From positions 1-6,064 of the forward strand of contig USMP01000091.1 in the NCBI GenBank assembly GCA_900555795.1: DNA of 6,064 bases, given 5' to 3'. Shown here in pieces: positions 1 through 4,569 of this stretch. The DNA is from an uncultured Eubacteriales bacterium. Lineage in GTDB: Bacteria > Bacillota > Clostridia > Oscillospirales > Oscillospiraceae. Made by a program: the position numbers and the translations under genes. The notes below the pieces were generated by a model, which had not been told where the DNA came from, ran no database searches, and was given only the letters and a program-made list of their open reading frames with translations. The first letter of the stretch is position 1. The number at the start of each line of letters is the position of its first letter.

Positions 1-50
1 CTTGGAGAGGGGCTTTAAAAACTACTACTTTATAATACAAGGAGTTGCCT

Positions 51-248
51 ATGACAGATAAAAAGCACAGCACCGCCAGCACCACAGACCGCCGCCCGGA
101 TTGCGTGACGGAAATCCGCATGGGGAACTCTGTACTCATTGTTTCCGGCTTTTTCAAGGAGGGGGCTACCGCCACCGCAGCCGACAAGATGATGAAAGTG
201 CTGGAAGCGGAAACCGCAGCCGCACCAAGACCGCCCTATACCGCATGA
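51..248 (+). CDS. TnpW-family transposon-encoded small protein
   Basis: This is a 65-residue small protein recognised by its resemblance to the TnpW family of proteins carried by clostridial conjugative/mobilizable transposons. The recognisable core is IRMGNSVLIVSGFFKEGATA followed by a short helix-like tail ending near KMMKVLEAE, which fits the family's short length. The biochemical role of TnpW is not established. The ATG at 51 is preferred over an in-frame TTG at 45 because AAGGAG at 39-44 lies 6 nt before the ATG, and the TTG would abut that site. The N-terminal 15 residues are polar and low in complexity. It is the only gene here pointing away from the M50/YjdF pair and marks the region as element DNA. 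Its own promoter is not convincing, so it is probably transcribed from further left. Confidence 0.75.
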   Translation: MTDKKHSTASTTDRRPDCVTEIRMGNSVLIVSGFFKEGATATAADKMMKVLEAETAAAPRPPYTA

Positions 249-260
249 GCCGGAGCAAGA

Positions 261-293
261 GAAAAGCGGCCATGCCGTGGGAGCATGGCCGCT
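261..293 (-). terminator. Hairpin terminator after the M50 gene
   Basis: A perfect 11-bp inverted repeat, AGCGGCCATGC (265-275) and GCATGGCCGCT (283-293), has a 7-nt loop. On the minus strand the stem is followed by TTTTC, so it fits a rho-independent terminator for the leftward M50/yjdF transcripts, about 55 nt beyond the M50 stop. The plus strand has no T tract after the stem, so function for the TnpW gene is less likely, although the hairpin could still protect that mRNA's 3' end. Confidence 0.6.
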
Positions 294-347
294 GTGAGAG
301 CGTCAAAATTCTAGTTATCGCTTTCTTCAAATGTAATATAACTTGGC

Positions 348-863
348 TTATTTTATCCTTTTGTTCTTTAGGGTTTTTAGTATATGCATTCCATCGCTTT
401 CCATCCCTCCTATAATTGGAAGAAAGGCAGGATACCGCATCGGAATAATCGCTGAGATTAATACTATAACGCTATACGTTCTTATAAAATCCCATGTCGG
501 TTCATAATAATCAATAAACGCTGAACACTCATTGAGCGAGCTCGATTTCAAGGCAAAGAGAATAAGAATAAGTATCAGGTTAAAAATAGGCCCTCCCACA
601 GCACACAGCAACGCCTGGGCTTCCGTATATGTAATATCAGGTGCCGGATTATAAAACACTCCCGAAAAAGGAATAAGGCGAATCTCGAAATGTTTCGTTT
701 TAATGAGAGCTTTTCCAAATCCAACCTGAATGATCCAGTCTTCTTTCCCCTCTGCGAGCTTATATCCTGTCATATGCCCCGTTTCGTGGATCAGTACAGA
801 AAAAGCAAGCCCAAACCAAAGTATTATGATCCCAAGAAGTTCCATAAGTATTTTAATAAACAT
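348..863 (-). CDS. Short M50 (site-2 protease-like) membrane metallopeptidase
   Basis: This 171-residue protein has the zinc-peptidase layout of the M50 family, which cleaves or processes membrane-associated proteins within or near the bilayer. HETGH at residues 26-30 sits in the first hydrophobic segment (about 8-28). GGPIFN (90-95) opens a second hydrophobic stretch (90-105) and matches the family's GPxxN element. A third segment spans about 128-150. ESDG near 155-158 offers Asp157 as the third metal ligand. All key residues are present, so it looks intact though shorter than the best-known S2Ps. ATG at 863 has GAGG 11 nt upstream, a rather long spacing; the next Met (codon 7) has no ribosome site. 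It lies 84 nt downstream of yjdF on the same strand with no visible terminator between, so co-transcription is plausible. It is more A+T-rich (about 38-40% G+C in sampled lines) than anything else here, suggesting separate acquisition. Its substrate is unknown. Confidence 0.72.
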   Translation of the reverse strand: MFIKILMELLGIIILWFGLAFSVLIHETGHMTGYKLAEGKEDWIIQVGFGKALIKTKHFEIRLIPFSGVFYNPAPDITYTEAQALLCAVGGPIFNLILILILFALKSSSLNECSAFIDYYEPTWDFIRTYSVIVLISAIIPMRYPAFLPIIGGMESDGMHILKTLKNKRIK

Positions 864-947
864 TTAGTTTGTTACCTCATATATCTCTCGCAAACCATGC
901 CATGATACTTCAACAAACATCTATTTATTACCCTCAACGCATTTGTG

Positions 948-1364
948 TTAATGGCCTCTGTGCTTCTGCTTTCGCTTTTGCTGCTTTAGATCAAACTGAC
1001 GCTGCTTTTCAGATTTCCTCTGCTCTTTGCTCTTTTGCTTGCGCTCGGTTTTGGTTTCCTCCAACTGCAACTGTAAAGCCTGCTGTGATTTTGTCCCAAC
1101 GCCTTTGTTTTGCAACTGTTTTCTTGCTTTTCTCTGTCTGCGTTTCGGATTGTCGGCAACCTGCTTTACGTCAGTGGAAACGGGCGGGCTGAATTTCAGC
1201 TCATAGTAGTGATGCAGAATGAAGTCGTATACTTCATAATCCTTTGGCTCCGCGCCAAATGTGACTTTGGAAACCGTCAGCTTGCCGTCCTCGATCCGCT
1301 CAAAGACCCCGACCCAAAAAGGCGGATCGAAAAATACGGTGAGCTTGCCGCTTGTCTGTTCCAT
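948..1364 (-). CDS. yjdF: YjdF family protein (DUF2992)
   Basis: This 138-residue protein has the conserved YjdF N-terminal domain at about residues 5-68, with the signature stretches KLTVFFDPPFWVGVFER, VTFGAEPKDYEVYDFIL and YYELKFSPPV. After about residue 72 it becomes a strongly basic, Lys/Gln/Arg-rich tail with the look of a charged helix, as is usual in this family. The molecular function of YjdF is unknown; in other Firmicutes the gene is known to lie behind the yjdF riboswitch class, reported to respond to aza-aromatic compounds, hence ideas about toxic-compound response. ATG at 1364 is chosen because AAAGGAGGGA ends 5 nt before it; an upstream in-frame ATG at 1406 lies inside the structured leader and has no ribosome site. 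The leader carries an exact anti-Shine-Dalgarno sequence, so translational control is likely. The M50 gene follows on the same strand. The family call is confident; the function is not. Confidence 0.86.
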   Translation of the reverse strand: MEQTSGKLTVFFDPPFWVGVFERIEDGKLTVSKVTFGAEPKDYEVYDFILHHYYELKFSPPVSTDVKQVADNPKRRQRKARKQLQNKGVGTKSQQALQLQLEETKTERKQKSKEQRKSEKQRQFDLKQQKRKQKHRGH

Positions 1365-1552
1365 GGGAATCCCTCCTTTGATGTGGTACAGGCAAAGAAC
1401 GGACAACCCAAGGAGGGAGGGTTACTTACCCCGTCAGAACTGACAGGACGGCCGGGCTACCTACCGGCTCTGGCACGCTGCGAGGGCGTGCGTTGCGTTT
1501 TTATCTTTGCTTTGCAGCTTCCGGCTGGTGTTATTCCTTCCGAAATCTGCAA
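1365..1552 (-). promoter_or_regulatory. Structured yjdF leader, candidate yjdF-class riboswitch
   Basis: Read leftward from the predicted start near 1550, the leader forms consecutive hairpins. A two-part stem pairs TTGCAG (1552-1547) with CTGCAA (1517-1512), and inside it TTTCGG (1545-1540) with CCGGAA (1524-1519). GCACGC (1491-1486) pairs with GCGTGC (1478-1473). GCCGG (1468-1464) pairs with CCGGC (1455-1451). CCTGTCA (1447-1441) pairs with TGACGGG (1436-1430). AACCC (1423-1419) pairs with GGGTT (1409-1405), with a 9-nt loop. That loop, TCCCTCCTT (1418-1410), is the exact complement of AAGGAGGGA (1378-1370), the yjdF ribosome site. Helices and complementarity are seen directly. Assignment to the known yjdF riboswitch rests on the gene it precedes and its length of about 185 nt, because I cannot align it to the consensus from memory. 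Confidence 0.68.
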
Positions 1553-1556
1553 GGTC

Positions 1557-1565
1557 ATTATAACA
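1557..1565 (-). promoter_or_regulatory. Extended -10 promoter for yjdF leader
   Basis: On the minus strand TGTTATAAT gives a perfect TATAAT (1562-1557) with the extended -10 TG one base upstream. No good -35 is seen at 16-18 bp, which is common for extended -10 promoters. The predicted start near 1550 falls at the first helix of the structured leader, which supports the assignment. Confidence 0.62.
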
Positions 1566-1601
1566 TGAAAACATGAACAAATCTACCCCTATGATAATCC
1601 C

Positions 1602-1626
1602 AAAAAGAAAAATCGTCATTATGACG
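1602..1626 (-). terminator. Weak hairpin with T-rich tract between the divergent promoters
   Basis: The 13-bp palindrome CGTCATTATGACG (1614-1626) is followed on the minus strand by ATTTTTCTTTTT (1613-1602). It could be a weak terminator shielding the yjdF promoter from leftward read-through out of the recombinase region. It could equally be a small operator between the two divergent promoters. The 5-bp stem with a 3-nt loop is poor, so confidence is low. Confidence 0.28.
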
Positions 1627-1661
1627 GGCGATAAAGAAGCAAAAAGTATGTACGCCGCCCC

Positions 1662-1689
1662 TTCCGTGTGGTATACTGTCCATACGGAA
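1662..1689 (+). promoter_or_regulatory. Recombinase promoter inside a 28-bp dyad
   Basis: TGGTATACT (1669-1677) is an extended -10 element oriented toward the recombinase, about 45 bp before its ATG; no clear -35 is present. It sits at the centre of an inverted repeat, TTCCGTGTGG (1662-1671) and CCATACGGAA (1680-1689), 10 bp per arm with a single G:T mismatch and an 8-bp centre. Such symmetry over a -10 suggests an operator, possibly bound by the recombinase itself, or part of an attachment site. Confidence 0.5.
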
Positions 1690-1722
1690 TAGCGGGGCTG
1701 GCTGTCGGACAAGGAGGAACTT

Positions 1723-2082
1723 ATGTTAAGACAGACCACCCAAATCCCTGTTGCCGCCCTCTATGCGCGGCTGTCCAGAGACGATGAACTGCAAGGCGAA
1801 TCGAACTCCATTATGAACCAGAGGCGCATCCTCGAAGCGTACTGCCGCGAGCATAACATCCTGAACTACCGCTTTTTCGTAGATGACGGATGGAGCGGTG
1901 CGAACTTCGACAGGCCGAATTTTCAGGCCATGCTGGAAGGAATCCAAAATGGAGAGATCAAGACGGTCATCACCAAAGACCTTTCCCGTCTGGGGAGAAA
2001 CTACTTGCAGGTCGGCATGTATACGGAAATGCTCTTTCCGCAGAAGGGCGTCCGCTACATTGCCATCAACGACGGCGTGGAC
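1723..2082 (+). pseudogene. Large serine recombinase, N-terminal resolvase domain only
   Basis: Large serine recombinases excise and insert integrative elements by making double-strand breaks through a phosphoserine link. Here the catalytic domain is well preserved. The nucleophile is Ser18 in YARLSRDDE, followed by the family stretches QRRILEAYC and DDGWSGANFDRPNFQ. KDLSRLGRNYLQVG at about 85-98 carries Arg89 and Arg92, matching the active-site arginines of gamma-delta resolvase. Coding similarity ends at INDGVD (115-120). The recombinase domain, zinc ribbon and coiled coil that make up the other roughly 400 residues of this family are absent, so the product could not bind attachment sites. 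The preceding region holds an extended -10 promoter inside a dyad. Compared with TnpX/TndX-type enzymes, the fragment is about one quarter of full length. Confidence 0.9.
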
Positions 2083-2649
2083 CCCCTGAACATTGCCGCC
2101 CACATCTATCTGGCCCTTCAGGAGATCACCTCCAGAGAGATCCCGGCTAGAAGCCCCGCTGTTGTGACCATCGGGAAACTCAGCGGCGGGCAGGCACCCA
2201 ATATTATCCCCCAGGACGCGGTGCTGGAGGGCACCATTCGCACCTTTGACCGGGAACTGTCCTCCCACATATTGGAACGCATCGGAGCCATTGCCAAAGC
2301 GACAGCGGAGGCGTTCCGGGGCAGCGCGGCAGTGGAGGAGCTGTCCTCGGCCCCGCCTCTGGTCAACGACCCGGCGCTGGTCAACAGCATGGCGGACTTC
2401 GTCTCGGAACTGTATGGGGAAGGAACTGTTTATCGGCTGGACGAGGGCGGCATGGGCTCGGAGGACTTTGCGTCCTACACCTATGAGATGCCCTGCGCCT
2501 ATCTGCTCCTTGGCGCGGGAGCAGAGGGGGAAAACCCGCTGTTCGGCAGGCCCATGCACAATGAGAAAGTTGTGTTCAACGAGGATGTTCTTACAAAGGG
2601 CGCCGCCATCCACGCCTACTGCGCCCTCAAATGGCTGGGGGAGACGTGA
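1723..2649 (+). CDS. Chimeric ORF: recombinase N-terminus fused to amidohydrolase C-terminus
   Basis: This uninterrupted 308-codon frame joins two unrelated proteins. Residues 1-120 are the catalytic domain of a large serine recombinase; residues from about 118-121 to 308 are the C-terminal part of an M20-family amidohydrolase. The frame starts at ATG 1723 with AAGGAGG at 1711-1717 (5-nt spacer), so it could be translated. No known protein family has this architecture. The recombinase half lacks its DNA-binding domains, and the hydrolase half lacks the N-terminal metal site, so neither activity is expected. It most likely records a deletion between element and host gene, or an assembly join. 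The two halves are described separately. Confidence 0.8.
   Translation: MLRQTTQIPVAALYARLSRDDELQGESNSIMNQRRILEAYCREHNILNYRFFVDDGWSGANFDRPNFQAMLEGIQNGEIKTVITKDLSRLGRNYLQVGMYTEMLFPQKGVRYIAINDGVDPLNIAAHIYLALQEITSREIPARSPAVVTIGKLSGGQAPNIIPQDAVLEGTIRTFDRELSSHILERIGAIAKATAEAFRGSAAVEELSSAPPLVNDPALVNSMADFVSELYGEGTVYRLDEGGMGSEDFASYTYEMPCAYLLLGAGAEGENPLFGRPMHNEKVVFNEDVLTKGAAIHAYCALKWLGET
2074..2082 (+). other. Junction between recombinase and amidohydrolase sequence
   Basis: GGCGTGGAC encodes Gly118-Val119-Asp120. It fits the recombinase motif INDGVD and also the amidohydrolase motif in which a Gly-x-Asp-Pro precedes the lid-domain helix (here DPLNIAAHIYLALQEI). The exact breakpoint therefore cannot be placed within these 9 bases. 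Shared bases in the same frame at the join are what microhomology-mediated deletion would leave. Confidence 0.7.
2083..2649 (+). pseudogene. M20-family amidohydrolase, C-terminal remnant
   Basis: About 188 residues match the C-terminal half of M20D-type amidohydrolases (IAA-amino-acid/hippurate hydrolase-like), zinc or manganese enzymes of about 390 residues that cleave N-acyl amino acids or peptides. Recognisable parts are the lid-domain start DPLNIAAHIYLALQEITSRE, then VVTIGKLSGGQAPNIIPQDA and LEGTIRTFD. The returning catalytic segment has GGMGSEDFASY, and MHNEKVVFNEDVL carries the C-terminal metal-binding His. Missing is the N-terminal half with the Cys-Gly-His-Asp ligand cluster, the catalytic Glu pair and the following His, so the enzyme must be inactive. 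The stop at 2647 is followed by a strong terminator, showing this end is the original 3' end of a chromosomal gene. The lost 5' half may lie at the other end of the element or may be deleted. Confidence 0.88.
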
Positions 2650-2701
2650 TTTTTCCCACACGGCGGCCACGGGAGCGGGGCCATTGCCGTCAGTGCCGAT
2701 C

Positions 2702-2741
2702 AAAAATCCGGGGCAGACATCCTCGTCTGCCCCGGATTTTT
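2702..2741. terminator. Strong bidirectional terminator
   Basis: A perfect 17-bp inverted repeat, AAAAATCCGGGGCAGAC (2702-2718) and GTCTGCCCCGGATTTTT (2725-2741), has a 6-nt loop. The G+C-rich core is flanked by A5 and T5, so it ends transcription in both directions. It lies between the 3' end of the amidohydrolase remnant and the 3' end of the convergent symporter gene. Confidence 0.93.
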
Positions 2742-2778
2742 ATGTTGGCCTCACCGCCCAGTCTTACATATGGACAGG

Positions 2779-4221
2779 CTATTTCTCCACGTAGGCGGAG
2801 GGAGCGGGCTTTACGCCCCGGCCCCATTCGATGGCATTTACCACAAAGAACACCACCACGCTGACGGCACAGCCAAAGACCACCGGCAGAATGCCGAAGC
2901 CGTTGGACATGTTTCCTCCGGTGTACCACTGCCAGAAGCAGAAGCCAGCGGTGCCGGCGATCAGGGAAATGATGCCGGAGTTCCTGGTGGCTCTCGGCAC
3001 CGCCAGGCCCAGACCGTAGGCGGCAAAGGGGCCCGCGCAGCGAATGCCGAAGGCGAAGGTGTTCATGGTGACGATGGGCACGCCGGCCATGGAGATCACC
3101 ATGGCCACAACGGCGGCGGCGATGTTGCACAACCGGGTGTACAGCACAATCTGCTTCTCCGTCAGCTGCTTCCTGCCACCCAAACTCATGTACAGGTCGT
3201 TCATAACCATGGTGGACATGCACAGCAGGTTGGAGTCGGCGGAGGACATGGTGGCGCAGATGATGGCGGCGGCGATCAGGCCCACCACAAAGGAGGGCGC
3301 GAACTGACCCGTGACAGCCATCATGGCGTTGCTGCCATTTTCCGCCAGGCCGGGAATCTGATCCTTCATGGCAAGAGCGGCCAGGCCCAGCAGCGTGGGG
3401 AACAGGGACATGGCGGCCATGAGGATGGCGCTGAGCCAGGAGGCGTTTTGGGCGGTTCTCTCATCCTTGGCGGTCTCAAACCGGGAGACCATCTCGGGAC
3501 CTGCCAGGAATGTGCAGAAGTAGTTGAATATGTATCCGATAATGGGCACCCAGCCAATCTTGGCGATGCTCAGCTGCTCGCCGGGCAGCGCGGCGGATAT
3601 GGCCGCCCAGCCGCCGCAGCCCCTGATCACAAAGGGGGTGGCGATGGCCAGACCCACCAGGATGATGGAAAACTGGATCAGGTCGGACACCTGGTCGGCG
3701 ATCATGCCGCCGAAGGTGGTGTACAGGATCACCACCAGTCCCGCCAGAAGCAGCGCCACGTTGGTGGGGATGCCCGTCAGGGACTGAATCACCACGCCGG
3801 AGGCCGCGATCTGGGAGGAGGTCAGGCAGAACAGGGACAGAATGCTCAAAACTGCGGTGAACGTGCTGGAGCCCTTGCCGAAGCGGCGGCCCACCACCTC
3901 GGGAATAGTGACGGCCATGGTCTTGCGGATTTTTGGAGCAAAGTAGGCCAAGGGAATCATGGCGATGGACGCGGCCAGCACGTACCAGATGGCGCTCATG
4001 CCCCAGTCGCCGAAGGCCTTCTGGGCCAGGCCCGTGGTGGAGCCGCCGCCGATGTTGTTGGCGGACAGGGAAAAGGCCACCATGAAAAGGCCCATCCGCC
4101 GCCCGGCCAGCATGTAGTCCTGACTGTCCTTGATGTGGAGCTTTCCCACAACAAATCCGACAATCAGCATACCGACCAGATAGGTCACAACGATGATCAG
4201 AGGAACGATTTGCAGCTGCAT
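2779..4221 (-). CDS. Sodium:solute symporter (SSS family)
   Basis: This is a 480-residue polytopic inner-membrane transporter of the SSS family (PutP/PanF/SGLT-like), which uses the sodium gradient to import an organic solute. About 13 hydrophobic segments run through the chain, a normal number and length for the family. Family marks include NNIGGGSTTGLAQKAFGDWG (56-75) in the first core helices, TTFGGMIADQVSDLIQ (168-183), and SSADSNLLCMSTMVMNDLY (326-344), which contains the region of sodium-binding Ser residues. AGPEMVSRFETAKDE (240-254) forms a typical loop. ATG at 4221 has AGGAGG 7 nt upstream and a well-formed promoter at 4294-4322. The substrate cannot be told from sequence. Such transporters are often found beside M20 amidohydrolases, and the broken amidohydrolase lies immediately next to it, so import of an acyl-amino acid or peptide-like compound is a reasonable guess. 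The gene itself appears intact. Confidence 0.92.
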   Translation of the reverse strand: MQLQIVPLIIVVTYLVGMLIVGFVVGKLHIKDSQDYMLAGRRMGLFMVAFSLSANNIGGGSTTGLAQKAFGDWGMSAIWYVLAASIAMIPLAYFAPKIRKTMAVTIPEVVGRRFGKGSSTFTAVLSILSLFCLTSSQIAASGVVIQSLTGIPTNVALLLAGLVVILYTTFGGMIADQVSDLIQFSIILVGLAIATPFVIRGCGGWAAISAALPGEQLSIAKIGWVPIIGYIFNYFCTFLAGPEMVSRFETAKDERTAQNASWLSAILMAAMSLFPTLLGLAALAMKDQIPGLAENGSNAMMAVTGQFAPSFVVGLIAAAIICATMSSADSNLLCMSTMVMNDLYMSLGGRKQLTEKQIVLYTRLCNIAAAVVAMVISMAGVPIVTMNTFAFGIRCAGPFAAYGLGLAVPRATRNSGIISLIAGTAGFCFWQWYTGGNMSNGFGILPVVFGCAVSVVVFFVVNAIEWGRGVKPAPSAYVEK

Positions 4222-4293
4222 AAGAGTACCTCCTTTTTATGTTTCCCCCGGCGGCGGGCCTCTCTCCACGCACCCGGCGGCGGAGGATGCTTG

Positions 4294-4322
4294 ATTGTAT
4301 ACTATTATGAACAATTTGTAAA
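4294..4322 (-). promoter_or_regulatory. Promoter of the symporter gene
   Basis: On the minus strand TTTACA (4322-4317) and TACAAT (4299-4294) are separated by exactly 17 bp, a good sigma-A type promoter. It predicts a start near 4287 and a leader of about 65 nt before the ATG at 4221. It lies in an A+T-rich block that contrasts with the G+C-rich genes on both sides. Confidence 0.77.
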
Positions 4323-4362
4323 GTATTTCCCAAAAAGTTTTTTAGATTGCCAGAAAGTATTT
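4320..4362. repeat. Direct repeat AAAGTATTT overlapping the symporter promoter
   Basis: AAAGTATTT occurs at 4320-4328 and again at 4354-4362, 34 bp apart, close to three helical turns. The first copy overlaps the symporter -35 box and the second lies just upstream of it. The spacing on one face of the helix would suit a regulator binding site. The motif is A+T-rich in an A+T-rich tract, so chance is a real alternative. Confidence 0.3.
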
Positions 4363-4438
4363 GCATTTCTTAACAAAAACTTGATGTAAGCACGGTTTTT
4401 CACAACGCTTTTTCTCCCTCTGGCCGCGGCGGAGCCAG

Positions 4439-4467
4439 TTGCCATCCGGCCATAGCCGTGGTATAAT
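4439..4467 (+). promoter_or_regulatory. Promoter of dusB (and sigma factor)
   Basis: TTGCCA (4439-4444), a 17-bp spacer and a perfect TATAAT (4462-4467) make a strong sigma-A promoter. The predicted start near 4474 leaves an untranslated leader of about 95 nt before dusB. It is divergent from the symporter promoter about 115 bp away. No other promoter is evident before the sigma gene, which therefore probably depends on this one. Confidence 0.8.
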
Positions 4468-4501
4468 AAGCCGCACGGCTGCCATGCCTATTTTTGTGGT
4501 G

Positions 4502-4536
4502 CCTTTGCTCCCCGGCTGTGCCGGGAGCCGCAAAGG
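4502..4536 (+). promoter_or_regulatory. Leader hairpin upstream of dusB
   Basis: In the dusB leader CCTTTGC (4502-4508) pairs with GCAAAGG (4530-4536), enclosing a second stem, CCCGGC (4511-4516) with GCCGGG (4520-4525), and a 3-nt loop. The 3' arm reads straight into a first AAAGGAGGC (4532-4540); a second copy at 4555-4563 is the one correctly spaced for the dusB ATG. No T tract follows, so it is not an ordinary terminator. A role in mRNA stability or ribosome access is possible but unproven. Confidence 0.42.
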
Positions 4537-4569
4537 AGGCCTCGGCAGCCACCAAAAGGAGGCGGCGAC

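Larger units (their letters stand above)
1..2082. mobile_element. End of an integrative/conjugative-type element, truncated
   Basis: This stretch groups a TnpW-like protein, accessory cargo (M50 peptidase, YjdF) and the N-terminal part of a large serine recombinase, a set typical of Clostridia elements of the Tn4451/Tn5397 kind. Sampled lines are about 38-53% G+C, against about 68% in a sampled line just right of 2083. The right boundary is set where recombinase coding stops and amidohydrolase coding begins. No complete attachment site can be shown, and the left end lies outside the window. The grouping is inference from gene content; the truncation of the recombinase is seen directly. Confidence 0.6.

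Noticed and set aside
31..36. Perfect TATAAT just before the TnpW gene as its promoter
   Set aside because: Transcription would start at about 43, inside the AAGGAG ribosome site at 39-44, and no -35 lies at 16-18 bp. It would give a message without a ribosome site.
869..1192. Plus-strand small frame opposite yjdF
   Set aside because: Shadow of the yjdF coding region, with no ribosome site and no recognisable motif.
1410..1420. AAGGAGGGAGG on the plus strand as a ribosome site for a rightward gene
   Set aside because: No start codon at suitable distance and no credible rightward frame follow. The sequence is better explained as the complement of the anti-Shine-Dalgarno loop in the yjdF leader.
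1723..2649. A novel functional recombinase-hydrolase fusion system
   Set aside because: Each half lacks essential parts: the recombinase has no DNA-binding domains and the hydrolase has no N-terminal metal site. The join is at shared bases within both domains, which fits a deletion scar or assembly join.
1726..2703. Minus-strand open frame spanning the recombinase/amidohydrolase chimera
   Set aside because: It crosses two unrelated plus-strand coding segments with recognisable motifs, and its own translation shows no family. Frame openness comes from codon bias.
2770..4389. Long plus-strand open frame (about 539 codons) opposite the symporter
   Set aside because: It is the antisense shadow of a G+C-rich gene. 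Its product is Gly/His/Gln-rich with no recognisable domain, whereas the minus strand encodes a clear SSS transporter with promoter and ribosome site.
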